Source: Microbacterium sp. 1S1 (GTDB lineage Bacteria > Actinomycetota > Actinomycetes > Actinomycetales > Microbacteriaceae). Taken from it: DNA of 64,000 nucleotides. How positions within the stretch are numbered: the stretch's first letter is position 1; each line of letters starts with the position of its first letter. The position numbers and the translations under genes were made by a program. The stretch spans positions 2,108,001-2,172,000 of the forward strand of contig NZ_CP043430.1 of assembly GCF_008271365.1 (NCBI RefSeq). The letters run 5' to 3'. This document shows positions 46,849 to 57,485 of this stretch, piece after piece. Under the pieces are notes generated by a model. That model saw only the letters and a list, made by a program, of their open reading frames with translations, did not search any database and was not told where the DNA came from.

Positions 46849-47496
46849 GTGGGGTTCACGGAACGTATGGAGGCGCTCGCCGCTGAGGTCGGCGGGCTGC
46901 TCCTCGCGGCGAGCTGCCCCGGGTGCGATCGGCCGGGCACGCTGCTGTGCGACCAGTGCCGGGGAGCGCTCGCGCCGACGCCGCTCGACGTGTGGACGCC
47001 GGGCGGTCGACGCGTCAGGGCGGCGCTCCGCCTGGAGGGTCCGGTCGCCTCGTGCGTCCGGCGACTGAAGGGGGAGGGGGAGACCCTTCTCGCTCGACCG
47101 TTCGGTGTGGCGCTCGCCGCCGTGCTCGCCCCCGCCCTCATGCCGGGGGCGTGGGCCGTCCCCGTCCCGACGTCGCGCGCCGCCTTCCGCAGGCGGGGCT
47201 ATCGCGTCCCGGAGCTCCTCGTGCGGCAAGCGGGAGCGGTGCCTCAGAGCGTCCTGACTCTCACCCGCAGAGTGGCGGACCAGCGAGAACTCGCCGCCGC
47301 TGCCAGGGCCGAGAATGTGCGCGGGGCGATGCGGGCGCGCAGACCGGGGCGCGGCGCTCGGGCGGTGCTGGTGGACGACGTCGTGACGACGGGCGCGACC
47401 CTGGACGAAGCCGCGCGGGCGCTCGCCGCTGCCGGGTTCGTGGTCCACGGCGTCGTCGCGCTCGCCGCCACGCCGATGTCAGCCGGATCCGGATGA
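46849..47496 (+). CDS. ComF-family phosphoribosyltransferase-like protein
   Basis: 215 aa from GTG 46849; GTG 46813 (12 residues longer) is the alternative. The N-terminal zinc knuckle SCPGCDRPGTLLCDQC has four Cys; the C-terminal PRTase domain has VPVPTSRAAFRRRGY and the PRPP-binding VLVDDVVTTGATLDEA. Relatives support DNA uptake or recombination (ComFC), but many actinobacteria without known competence keep it between lpqB and hpf, as here. The reaction is unknown. Confidence 0.86.
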   Translation: MGFTERMEALAAEVGGLLLAASCPGCDRPGTLLCDQCRGALAPTPLDVWTPGGRRVRAALRLEGPVASCVRRLKGEGETLLARPFGVALAAVLAPALMPGAWAVPVPTSRAAFRRRGYRVPELLVRQAGAVPQSVLTLTRRVADQRELAAAARAENVRGAMRARRPGRGARAVLVDDVVTTGATLDEAARALAAAGFVVHGVVALAATPMSAGSG

Positions 47497-47536
47497 GGTT
47501 CATCGGAGACTCACCGCAGACACAAGGGCGCGGGCC

Positions 47537-47565
47537 GTGACTTCCGCCGTCGGTCGGACTACGGT
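47537..47565 (+). promoter_or_regulatory. Candidate promoter of hpf
   Basis: GTGACT (47537-47542), 17 bases, TACGGT (47560-47565). A start near 47572 would give a leader of about 56 bases that contains a perfect hairpin. Confidence 0.4.
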
Positions 47566-47586
47566 GGGGTGTCACAAGGCGACCAC

Positions 47587-47610
47587 GGTCCGCCCTTGGC
47601 CGGGCGGACC
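47587..47610 (+). promoter_or_regulatory. Perfect 9-bp hairpin in the hpf leader
   Basis: GGTCCGCCC (47587-47595) and GGGCGGACC (47602-47610) with a 6-base loop. It ends 5 bases before AAGGAGG (47616-47622), so it could control ribosome access or mRNA stability of hpf. Confidence 0.55.
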
Positions 47611-47627
47611 GGGACAAGGAGGCAGCA

Positions 47628-48284
47628 ATGGAAACGAGCATCGTGGGCGTCGGAGTGGGTATCACCGATCGCTTCCGCACCGTCGTCGAAGAGAAGATCG
47701 CCAAGATCCAGACGCTCGCAGCCAAGGCGCAACGCCTGGATGTGAAGGTCACGCACCGGGTCTACCGGAACGGCCGCGTCCCTGATGAGACCGTCGAGCT
47801 GACGTTGGTCGGCAAGGGACCCGTCGTCCGCGCGGAGGCGGTCGACGGTGACAAGTTCGTGGCGCTCGACCTCGCGATCGACAAGATGATCGAACAGCTG
47901 CGCCGCGCGAAGGAGAAGCGCGTCGACGGGCGCCAGCACCCGCGGGGCCCGCACTTCGAGAAGGGCAGTGGCTCGCTCGAGGGAATCGACGTGCAGCCGG
48001 CGTCCGCCGAGGTGCTGCACGCCGTGGCCACCGGCAGCATCCCCGTGCAGAACGACGAGGAGGAAGACTACTCGCCCGTCGTCATCCGCACCAAGAGCTT
48101 CGAGGCGGAGTGGATGACGGTCGAGGAAGCCGTGGACCGGATGGAGCTCGTCGGGCACGACTTCTTCCTGTTCGTGGACGCCCGCACCGATCACCCGAGC
48201 GTGGTCTACCGCCGCAAGGGCTGGGACTACGGTGTCATCGCCCTGGAGACGCAGGCTCCGCCGGCCGAGGCGCTCGCCTCCTGA
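47628..48284 (+). CDS. hpf: Ribosome hibernation-promoting factor, long form
   Basis: 218 aa. N-terminal HPF/RaiA beta-alpha domain (about 1-105, VGITDRFRTVVEEKIAKI), a linker, and the C-terminal dimerisation domain (about 155-212, VVIRTKSFEAEWMTVEEAVDRMELVGHDFFLF) that makes 100S ribosomes. ATG has a strong AAGGAGG 5 bases upstream, in contrast to the leaderless genes around it. It precedes secA with a few genes between, as in mycobacteria. A strong hairpin follows. Confidence 0.95.
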   Translation: METSIVGVGVGITDRFRTVVEEKIAKIQTLAAKAQRLDVKVTHRVYRNGRVPDETVELTLVGKGPVVRAEAVDGDKFVALDLAIDKMIEQLRRAKEKRVDGRQHPRGPHFEKGSGSLEGIDVQPASAEVLHAVATGSIPVQNDEEEDYSPVVIRTKSFEAEWMTVEEAVDRMELVGHDFFLFVDARTDHPSVVYRRKGWDYGVIALETQAPPAEALAS

Positions 48285-48293
48285 CCCGCGCTG

Positions 48294-48326
48294 CGAAGGG
48301 CCCGACCCCGGGGGTCGGGCCCTTCG
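48294..48326 (+). terminator. Strong bidirectional-type terminator behind hpf
   Basis: CGAAGGGCCCGACC and GGTCGGGCCCTTCG form a 14-bp perfect stem with a CCGGG loop, placed between hpf and the converging gene. No T-run follows on either strand. Confidence 0.65.
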
Positions 48327-48342
48327 TCGTGGTCTCGCGCTG

Positions 48343-49669
48343 TCAGTCGAAGATGCCGTCGAGGAGGCTGCCGATCACGAGGCCGCCGAGAAGACCGGAG
48401 GCGATGTCGCCACCGCCCATGCCGCCGCCACGACGGGGGCCGCCGCTCCCATCCCCCGCCCCAGTCCTGGTCCTGCGGGCGGGACGAGTCGATGTCGCGC
48501 TGAGCGAGTTGGAGCGCCTCGGCGGCGAGGTAGGCGACGCGGCGCGCCTGGGCGAGAGCGGCCTCACGTGTCTCCTCGGCGGGGAGGAGCGCGGGCAGAT
48601 CGACGCGGAGGCGCTCGGCCTCGGCGAGTCGAGTGCGCGCATCCGCTCCGATCCAGCCCCGGTGACCCGCGATGAGACCGCGTGCGACGCCGAGCTGTCG
48701 GTCTGCGTCGTCGATCGCATGCTGGACCTGCGCGACGCTCGGCAGCGGATTCTCGGCGCGGTGCCGGGCCGTGGCGATGGCGTCGTCGAGCGCGGCGTTC
48801 GCCTCACGCAGCCGCGACAGCTCCGCGAACGGGTCGTTGGGTTCCCCGGACGGGGTGAGCGAGGCGAGGGCCGCCTGCAGGCGGGCGACCGCCTCCGCGA
48901 CGGCGGGCGTGGAGGGCGCGGTCCGTGCGGCGATCAGGTCGTTGCGGGAGTCGGCGATGACCTCGGCCAGCGTGGACTCGGCCCGGAGAGCCTCGATCTC
49001 GAAGTCCTCGACGGCGTCGAGCAGTGCACCGGCGCGACGCGTCGCCTCGGTCGCCGTCTCCAGAGCGAGGTTCGCCTCTTCGTTCTGCTTCGCGGCGCGG
49101 CGGCGTTCCGAGATGTCGGCGCTGTGCGTCGCGAATCGGATCAGCTGTTCCGCCTCGGCGGCGCTCGCGGTGATCTGGTGCATGGCGGAGTCGGAGTAGC
49201 GAGCGGAGAGGCGGGACACGGTCTCGTCCGTGTGCGGGATGCGGGCACTCAGTGCGTCGGCGTCGGCTCGCACCTGGGCGATGATCTCCGGCGCCTTGCG
49301 GACGGTGGCGACGGACTCCGCCAGCACGGCGGTCTTCTCATCGAGGAGATCCTGTGCCCACTCGCACAACTGGAGGATGCGGGCGTTGCGCGTGCGCAGC
49401 TCCTCGTCGGTGTCCGGAATCTCGTCGTGGTTGAGCTGATGGAGCTGGAAGGCCTCCCGCAGGTGGGTACGCACCGACAGCAGGGCGGCCTTGAGGTCGG
49501 CGGTGAGCGACTCGCCCAGCTCCGCCTCGGCGAACACCAGCTCGTCGGAGGTGGTCCGGATCCGCTCGTCTGCGGCGACGAGCGCCTGTTCCGCGCGCCG
49601 GGCGAGGTCCGCGTCCTGCGCGGCGAGTTCTTCCTGTTCGCGTTTGCGTCTGCCCCAAAATCCAGCCAT
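48343..49669 (-). pseudogene. Coiled-coil protein with Gly-rich membrane tail, interrupted by a +1 frameshift
   Basis: Starts MAGFWGRRKREQEELAAQDADL at ATG 49669 (TAGGAT 6 bases upstream). About 400 residues of Ala/Glu/Arg-rich helix (coiled coil) follow, like the C-terminal half of actinobacterial TPM-domain proteins (Rv2345 type) but without the TPM domain. After RPQDQDWGG the frame changes: the natural end GSGGPRRGGGMGGGDIASGLL...LLDGIFD is in another frame with its stop at 48343. Removing one base from the five-C run at 48453-48457 joins both parts. As written, the first frame reads on to 48227, through the terminator and into hpf antisense, with an implausible Arg-rich tail. It may be a sequencing error, a real mutation or programmed slippage. 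Confidence 0.7.
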
Positions 49670-49681
49670 GTGCCGATCCTA
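49670..49681 (-). promoter_or_regulatory. Leaderless -10 (TAGGAT) for the coiled-coil gene
   Basis: TAGGAT on the minus strand at 49676-49681, 6 bases before the ATG at 49669. Confidence 0.5.
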
Positions 49682-49746
49682 GTTTCCCCGGCGCGTGCGC
49701 GGGCTGAGCATCCGCTCCGGGCGAACGGCACGGGAGTACCGAGGGG

Positions 49747-50385
49747 TCAGACGGCGAAGGGCGCCGCGGCGGTGTCCTCCTCCCGCACGCGTGCGTCCGC
49801 CGCCTTCGCCGGGCGACCGCGCTTGGGACGGATCGTCGTCAGTTCCAGGGCCATCTCGGGATCCGGATGCTGCGCGAGCCTGGCCTCGGCCAGTTCGAGC
49901 CAGCGGAGCTCGGCTTCCGCCGCGCACACCAGGGAGTCGAGGACGAGCGACCAGGCGAGCTCCTCCGGGCTTCCCGCCGCCAGGCCCGGGGACGGTGTGC
50001 GGCGCAGCTCCTCCAACCGCTGCCGCGAGGCGTCCTGCTGGGTCCGCAGGATCTCCGCGGCGTCCACCCCGGGCAGGGTGGCGCCGAGCGCGAGCTTCAC
50101 GGCGAGCTCTTCCCGTGTCGCAGGCGGCCGGAGGACCGGGGTGGCGAGCCACCGACCTGCCTCCGCGGATCCCGCCGGGGTGATCCGCCAATACACGTGC
50201 CCGTGCTCGTCGGCCTCTCCGCGCTGCACGAGGCCGTCGCGCTCGAGCCGTTCGAGGGTGTTGTAGATCTGTCCGACGTTGAGCGGCCAGGTCGATCCCG
50301 TCCGGCGGTCGAACTCGTGCCGGAGCTGGTACCCGTAGCACGGCCCCTGGTCGAGGATGGCGAGCAGGCTCTGGCGTACGGACAT
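49747..50385 (-). CDS. PadR-family transcriptional regulator
   Basis: 212 aa. N-terminal winged helix (about 1-80: QSLLAILDQGPCYGYQLRHEFDRRTG, NVGQIYNTLERLERDGLV, YWRITPAG) and a C-terminal helical dimerisation/effector domain. PadR proteins usually repress transporters or detoxification genes and often themselves. A palindrome overlaps the likely -10 of its own promoter, which fits autorepression. There is no adjacent transporter; secA is divergent. Ligand unknown. Confidence 0.9.
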   Translation of the reverse strand: MSVRQSLLAILDQGPCYGYQLRHEFDRRTGSTWPLNVGQIYNTLERLERDGLVQRGEADEHGHVYWRITPAGSAEAGRWLATPVLRPPATREELAVKLALGATLPGVDAAEILRTQQDASRQRLEELRRTPSPGLAAGSPEELAWSLVLDSLVCAAEAELRWLELAEARLAQHPDPEMALELTTIRPKRGRPAKAADARVREEDTAAAPFAV

Positions 50386-50424
50386 GACCGGTCTCCCGAC
50401 GACGGCGGATGGAAAGCAATGCCG

Positions 50425-50437
50425 AGTATATGCATAC
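50425..50437 (-). promoter_or_regulatory. padR -10 (TATACT) overlapping a TATGCATA palindrome
   Basis: On the minus strand TATACT (50425-50430) overlaps the 8-base palindrome TATGCATA (50429-50436). Probable promoter plus autorepressor operator; leader of about 33 bases. The rest of 50438-50575 holds only a candidate TAACAT (50499-50504) -10 for secA. Confidence 0.45.
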
Positions 50438-50575
50438 CGGGCAATTCCCAGGGCTCGCGCGGCGGCTCCATGCAGGCGACGTGGAGGTCACAGGCCGGTA
50501 ACATGGCAAAGTATGCCTGGCGCTCGCCTCACGGCGGCCGGCGGCGAATGACCCAATGACAGGGAGATGACATCC

Positions 50576-53380
<2,805 letters not shown>

Positions 53381-53396
53381 CCGTCAGGCGACGAAG

Positions 53397-53424
53397 GAGG
53401 GCCAGTCCGTGCGGATTGGCCCTC
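53397..53424 (+). terminator. secA terminator hairpin
   Basis: GAGGGCCAGTCC (53397-53408) pairs with GGATTGGCCCTC (53413-53424): 12 bp with one G-T pair and a GTGC loop, 17 bases behind the stop. Confidence 0.6.
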
Positions 53425-53436
53425 TCGTCGTCCCTG

Positions 53437-53448
53437 TAGGCTTGATCG
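53437..53448 (+). promoter_or_regulatory. Leaderless -10 (TAGGCT) for the aminotransferase
   Basis: TAGGCT at 53437-53442, 6 bases before ATG 53449, just behind the secA terminator. Confidence 0.55.
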
Positions 53449-54675
53449 ATGACACCATCGCGCACCTTCGACCAGTCGTCGAAGCTCAAGAACGTCCTGT
53501 ACGAGATCCGCGGAAACGCCCTCGTCGAGGCGGCGCGCTTGGAAGCAGAGGGTCACCGGATCCTCAAGCTCAACACGGGCAACCCCGCCATCTTCGGGTT
53601 CGATGCCCCGCACCAGATCGTGCACGACATGCTCGCCGCGCTCCCCACGGCACACGGCTACAGCGACAGCAAGGGCATCATCTCCGCCCGGCGAGCCGTC
53701 GTGAGCCGGTACGAGGAGATCGAAGGGTTCCCGCGGTTCGACCCCGACGACGTCTACCTCGGGAACGGCGTCTCGGAGCTCATCACGATGACGATGCAGG
53801 CGCTCCTGGACGAGGGGGACGAGGTCCTCATCCCGGCGCCCGACTATCCACTGTGGACCGCGATGACGAGCCTCGCGGACGGCACGCCCGTGCACTACCT
53901 GTGCGACGAGGACAACGGGTGGCAGCCCGACCTCGAAGACATCCGCTCGAAGATCACGCCGCGCACGAAGGCGCTCGTGATCATCAACCCCAACAACCCG
54001 ACCGGCGTGGTCTACTCCCGGCAGGTCCTGGAGGGCCTCGTGCAGATCGCGCGCGAGCACCAGCTGCTCATCCTCTCGGATGAGATCTACGACCGCATCC
54101 TCTTCGACGACGCCGTGCATATCCCGACGGCGACCCTCGCGCCGGACCTCCTGTGCCTCACCTTCAACGGCCTGTCCAAGACCTATCGCGTGGCCGGGTA
54201 CCGCTCCGGGTGGATGGTCATCACGGGACCGCAGGATCACGCGAAGGGGTTCATCGAGGGCATCACCCTCCTGGCCTCCACCCGCCTCTGCCCGAACGTC
54301 CCGGCGCAGCACGCGGTGCAGGCGGCGCTGTCCGGGGTCCAGTCGATCGACGCCCTCATCGCCCCGACCGGGCGGCTCCACGAGCAGCGCGACATCGCCT
54401 GGGAGGGTCTGGAGGCGATCCCCGGCGTGTCCTGCGTGAAGCCCCAGGGTGCGCTCTACGCCTTCCCCCGACTGGACCCGAATGTGCACGAGATCCGTGA
54501 CGACGCCAAGCTCGTTTACGACCTGCTGGTATCCGAGCACATCCTGCTCGTGCAGGGGACGGGCTTCAACTGGCCGACGCCGGATCACCTGCGCCTCGTG
54601 ACCCTGCCAGAGCCGCGAGTGCTGAGCGAAGCCGTCGAGCGACTCGGGAACTTCCTGTCGAGCTACCGGCAGTAG
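53449..54675 (+). CDS. alaA: PLP-dependent aminotransferase, AlaA-type (glutamate-pyruvate)
   Basis: 408 aa class I aminotransferase. KLNTGNPAIFGFDAP at the N-terminus, YSDSKGIISARRAV, IINPNNPTGVVYS (cofactor Asn), SDEIYDRI (Asp/Tyr contacts) and the Schiff-base Lys244 in NGLSKTYRVAGYRSGW. The GFDAP and GYSDSKG motifs are those of the alanine-synthesising group. Its last 110 bases lie antisense to the end of the CpaE-like gene. Confidence 0.9.
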   Translation: MTPSRTFDQSSKLKNVLYEIRGNALVEAARLEAEGHRILKLNTGNPAIFGFDAPHQIVHDMLAALPTAHGYSDSKGIISARRAVVSRYEEIEGFPRFDPDDVYLGNGVSELITMTMQALLDEGDEVLIPAPDYPLWTAMTSLADGTPVHYLCDEDNGWQPDLEDIRSKITPRTKALVIINPNNPTGVVYSRQVLEGLVQIAREHQLLILSDEIYDRILFDDAVHIPTATLAPDLLCLTFNGLSKTYRVAGYRSGWMVITGPQDHAKGFIEGITLLASTRLCPNVPAQHAVQAALSGVQSIDALIAPTGRLHEQRDIAWEGLEAIPGVSCVKPQGALYAFPRLDPNVHEIRDDAKLVYDLLVSEHILLVQGTGFNWPTPDHLRLVTLPEPRVLSEAVERLGNFLSSYRQ

Positions 54676-55846
54676 CCTCCGAGGCGAGAGCGGGGTCGAG
54701 GCCGGCCGCGAGCCGACGCACGGCGGCGACCAGCGCTGACCGCGGGGCGACGTCGGAGATCGGCCGTCCGTGCAGAAAAGCCGCATCGACAGCGCGCCGG
54801 TCGTGCGGGAGGAAGGCGACGTCCGTGATCCCGGCGAAGCGCTCCAGCGTGCGTCGGATCTGCGTGCGCGCGTCGAGCCCGAGCGGGCCGGGGCGGACCC
54901 CGTTCACCACGACATGCACGGGTGTCGGACCGATGAGCCGGCGGACCTCGGCATGGTCGCGGAGGAAGCGGCTGATCCCGACCGGGTCTGCGGCGGCCAC
55001 CGCCACCACCCTGTCGGCGTCGCTCAGCACCGCGGCGGTCGCCGCATGCCTGCGCGGGCCGACCAGATCGTACGTCGCCTCGTCGTCGGCATCGATCGCG
55101 GCGGCGACATCCACGACGGTCTCCTCGGTCCACGTGCGGCACACGGAGAGCGCCGCCCGCAGGCGCGTGTCGGACAGCTCGGGCCAGCGGCTCGGACGAT
55201 TGAGTCCGGCCAGCACGGCGATCTCGGTCCCACCGGCGGCCAGACCGGCGGACAGGCGGGTCAGCTCGGCGGCGTCGAGCAGACCTGTCTCCGCGCGGCG
55301 GCAGGCCGCGGCGAGGCCGGGAGCGTCGTCGTCGATGCCCAGAAGGAGGGCGAGGGACGGGGCTACGGTGTCGGCATCCACCAGCGTCGTCCGACGGCCG
55401 AGACGAGCGAGCTCGATCGCGAGCTGGATGGCGACGGTGGATCGCCCCGGCGCGCCGTGCGGACCCCACACGGCCGTGACGCGGTGCGGCGATGCCGGCC
55501 GAGGAGGAATCCGTGCGGGCTCGGACGACAGCGCGGCGGCGATCTCCCATCCTGCGGATCCTGCGTCGAGGGGTGGAGCCAGGCCCAGGCGGACGACGGC
55601 GCGGCGCTCCGTTCCGCCGAGAGTGAGGATGCGCACCCCCGCCCTGTCGCAGGCGGCGAGGAGTTCCGGGGTCAGCACCGAGCGGGCGGCCGGGACCACG
55701 ACGGCCTGCACCTCCGGACGCAGGTGCGCGACGATCGTCGAGGGCGACGCGGACGGAAGGCTGTGCGCAGAGACGCCCTCCCACTCCAGTTCGGCGGTGA
55801 GCTCGTCGGCCCGCGGCGCGGCCACCGCGACGAGCACGACGCTCAC
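54566..55846 (-). CDS. CpaE/TadZ-like MinD-family ATPase
   Basis: 426 aa. Receiver-like N-terminal domain without the phospho-Asp (about 1-110), then a MinD/ParA-fold ATPase. The deviant Walker A reads GPHGAPGRST (128-137): the usual catalytic Lys of GKS/T is Arg. LVDADTVAPSLALLLGID matches the DAD motif of the family. TadZ/CpaE localises Flp-pilus machinery at the pole; here it overlaps by 4 bases only a SAF-domain gene, with no pilin, TadA or TadB in the window. The last 36 codons run antisense into alaA (convergent, 110-base overlap). Confidence 0.78.
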   Translation of the reverse strand: MSVVLVAVAAPRADELTAELEWEGVSAHSLPSASPSTIVAHLRPEVQAVVVPAARSVLTPELLAACDRAGVRILTLGGTERRAVVRLGLAPPLDAGSAGWEIAAALSSEPARIPPRPASPHRVTAVWGPHGAPGRSTVAIQLAIELARLGRRTTLVDADTVAPSLALLLGIDDDAPGLAAACRRAETGLLDAAELTRLSAGLAAGGTEIAVLAGLNRPSRWPELSDTRLRAALSVCRTWTEETVVDVAAAIDADDEATYDLVGPRRHAATAAVLSDADRVVAVAAADPVGISRFLRDHAEVRRLIGPTPVHVVVNGVRPGPLGLDARTQIRRTLERFAGITDVAFLPHDRRAVDAAFLHGRPISDVAPRSALVAAVRRLAAGLDPALASEATAGSSTGSSRVARRLRSALAALAGSRGAGDPASAS

Positions 55847-56463
55847 GAGCCGGCCCCGACGGGGACCACGGAGAGAGCCGCGCCGCCCGTGACCGCTGCG
55901 AGCACGGCGGGGACATCACTGCGCTCGATCACGATCTCGAGCTCCGCCGCGCCGTCCGCCAGCAGTCCCTCCGGCTCGAGGACGGCGCGGACGACGACGT
56001 CTCCCACCAGGATGCGGGGGTCGTCGTAGGTGCGCCCGTCTTCGCGCAGCGGTGCCTGCCAGATCTCGACCTCGGTGCCCGTCTCCACATCCTCGGGGAT
56101 ACCGACGCTGCTCTCGACGACCACGGTCGTCGTCGTGCCGTCCTCCGCTGCGGTGGCCGCGGCGCGCGGCACGAGCTCGCCTTTCGTCAGGGTCCGTGCG
56201 GCGATCTGTCCCGCCTCCAGCTGCGCGGGGCCGAGATAGTCCTCTGCCACCGGTCCGAGCGACACGTCGACGGCCTGGAAGTCCGCGGGGCTGAGGATTT
56301 CTCCCCGTGCGATCGTGCGACGCGCCTGCAGGACGGGGGAGGCCTGGTCTGACGCGGTGACGACGTACCAGACCCCGGCGATGGAGGCGACGACGAGGGC
56401 GATGCCCACCACGAAGCGGAGGTCTCCGCGGAGGCGGCGGGAGGAGCGGGAGAGCGAGGCCAT
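55843..56463 (-). CDS. SAF-domain membrane protein, CpaB/RcpC-like
   Basis: 206 aa. Span about 17-36 (FVVGIALVVASIAGVWYVVTA), SAF domain about 45-110 (RRTIARGEILSPADFQAVDVSLG), then a beta-rich C-terminal region. CpaB/RcpC proteins sit in the periplasm or wall space of Flp/Tad pili and may bind peptidoglycan. ATG 56463 leads a two-gene unit with the CpaE-like ATPase. The pair looks like a stripped-down Tad module; whether it still serves a pilus is open. Confidence 0.78.
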   Translation of the reverse strand: MASLSRSSRRLRGDLRFVVGIALVVASIAGVWYVVTASDQASPVLQARRTIARGEILSPADFQAVDVSLGPVAEDYLGPAQLEAGQIAARTLTKGELVPRAAATAAEDGTTTTVVVESSVGIPEDVETGTEVEIWQAPLREDGRTYDDPRILVGDVVVRAVLEPEGLLADGAAELEIVIERSDVPAVLAAVTGGAALSVVPVGAGS

Positions 56464-56502
56464 GGCGGTATCGTCACAGAACGGCGGAACACGGCCCGCG
56501 AG

Positions 56503-56511
56503 TTATCCACA
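56503..56511 (+). promoter_or_regulatory. Consensus DnaA box TTATCCACA, copy 1
   Basis: Exact TTATCCACA at 56503-56511, within the shared 13-mer CGAGTTATCCACA, in the 98-base divergent gap between the SAF gene and the HTH gene. Confidence 0.45.
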
Positions 56512-56549
56512 ATGGCGCCCGCCTCGGTGTGCGGTACGTCGTTCCCGCC

Positions 56550-56561
56550 CAGAATGAGGGG
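56550..56561 (+). promoter_or_regulatory. Leaderless -10-like hexamer (CAGAAT) for the HTH gene
   Basis: CAGAAT at 56550-56555, 6 bases before ATG 56562; the first base differs from TANNNT. Confidence 0.35.
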
Positions 56562-56840
56562 ATGACACCCCCGCCCCCGAGCGTCCCCCGCTTCCTCGCG
56601 CCCGCGCAGGTCGCCGAGTTGTTGAGCGTCGACGTCGACGAGGTGATCGCTCTCGTCCAGGCCGGGCAACTCCGGGGCGCACCGCTCGGATCACGCGCGC
56701 GCTGGCGTATCGAGGAGCCGAGCATCGAAGAGTATCTGGAGGCCCAGGTGGAGGAGGCTCGGCGGATGGCGCTGTGGCGGCAGTCGCAGGCGGCGAGCTT
56801 TCCGGAGCTCTGGGGGCCGGCGACGACTCAGATCGTGTGA
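56562..56840 (+). CDS. Small HTH (excisionase/MerR-like) DNA-binding protein
   Basis: 92 aa from ATG 56562. Single winged helix of the BldC/excisionase group: RFLAPAQVAELLSVDVDEVIALVQAGQL then LGSRARWRIEEPSIEEYL, where the Arg/Trp wing contacts DNA. The short C-terminal helix ends SFPELWGPATTQIV. Relatives are developmental regulators or recombination-directionality factors; no integrase or phage gene is near, so a housekeeping regulator is more likely. Its last 13 bases overlap the end of the minus-strand gene. Confidence 0.8.
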   Translation: MTPPPPSVPRFLAPAQVAELLSVDVDEVIALVQAGQLRGAPLGSRARWRIEEPSIEEYLEAQVEEARRMALWRQSQAASFPELWGPATTQIV

Positions 56841-57439
56841 GTGCCTCGGATGCGGACGGCGGCGATCGCGGCGTACGGCACCATCCGGAACCCACGCACA
56901 GCGTCGGCTCGCCGCGCGGTCCCGCTGTCGTGCGCGGCGAGATCGAGGTGATCGCCGGCGGCACGATCGATGGTTCCGTGCAGGTCGTCCCCGACCAGCA
57001 GGCTGAGCAGCACCGGGACACGTCGGCGCGCCAGGTCGCGCAGCACGAAGCCGAGGGTCATCCGCTCGCGGAGGGTCGTGTGGACGGGGGTGCCGGGGTC
57101 GAGGCTCGCCAGCATGGATCCGTGGTCGAGGGTGAGGCCGACGACCGACGACAGCGGGATCAGCAGCACGGAATCGGGCACGCGCGCGCCGTCCGGCACT
57201 CGCGAGACGGCCGCGAGCCAATCCACGCCCAGTGACCGCAGACCCACGGGCAGGCGCCGCCCAGGGGCGAGGTCGAGCGTTACCTCAGTCTGCGTCGTGC
57301 AGAGCTGTCGCAGGCGCGCGCGGAGATCGAGCCGGGCGATCCGCAGCCGCTCGGACTCGGCGTCGCGGGCGGCGCGTTCCGCCTCCCACTCCGCCGCGAG
57401 CTGCCCTTCCAGGCCATCGAACAGGGATTCCCACTGCAT
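56828..57439 (-). CDS. Conserved actinobacterial hypothetical protein
   Basis: 203 aa from ATG 57439, fixed by a leaderless TACGCT 7 bases upstream; a longer frame exists but carries no promoter or ribosome site. Residues 5-60 are a charged coiled coil (LAAEWEAERAARDAESERLR), followed by a compact beta-rich domain (LDLAPGRRLPVGLRSLGVDWLAAV, DSVLLIPLSSVVGL). No catalytic motif and no spans. Possibly partner of the adjacent HTH gene; function unknown. Confidence 0.72.
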   Translation of the reverse strand: MQWESLFDGLEGQLAAEWEAERAARDAESERLRIARLDLRARLRQLCTTQTEVTLDLAPGRRLPVGLRSLGVDWLAAVSRVPDGARVPDSVLLIPLSSVVGLTLDHGSMLASLDPGTPVHTTLRERMTLGFVLRDLARRRVPVLLSLLVGDDLHGTIDRAAGDHLDLAAHDSGTARRADAVRGFRMVPYAAIAAVRIRGTHTI

Positions 57440-57452
57440 CCGACCGAGCGTA
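57440..57452 (-). promoter_or_regulatory. Leaderless -10 (TACGCT) for the 203-aa gene
   Basis: TACGCT on the minus strand at 57447-57452, 7 bases before the ATG. Confidence 0.5.
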
Positions 57453-57476
57453 GGCGCGAGCGTGCCATCGTCCGAG

Positions 57477-57485
57477 TTATCCACA
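57477..57485 (+). promoter_or_regulatory. Consensus DnaA box TTATCCACA, copy 2
   Basis: Exact TTATCCACA at 57477-57485, in the same 13-mer CGAGTTATCCACA as copy 1, about 25 bases upstream of a minus-strand -10. A one-mismatch copy TTCTCCACA lies at 57534-57542. Confidence 0.45.

Noticed and set aside
56562..56840. Excisionase of an integrated element
   Set aside because: The HTH protein is of that fold, but there is no integrase, attachment repeat or phage gene nearby, and its neighbours are conserved chromosomal genes.
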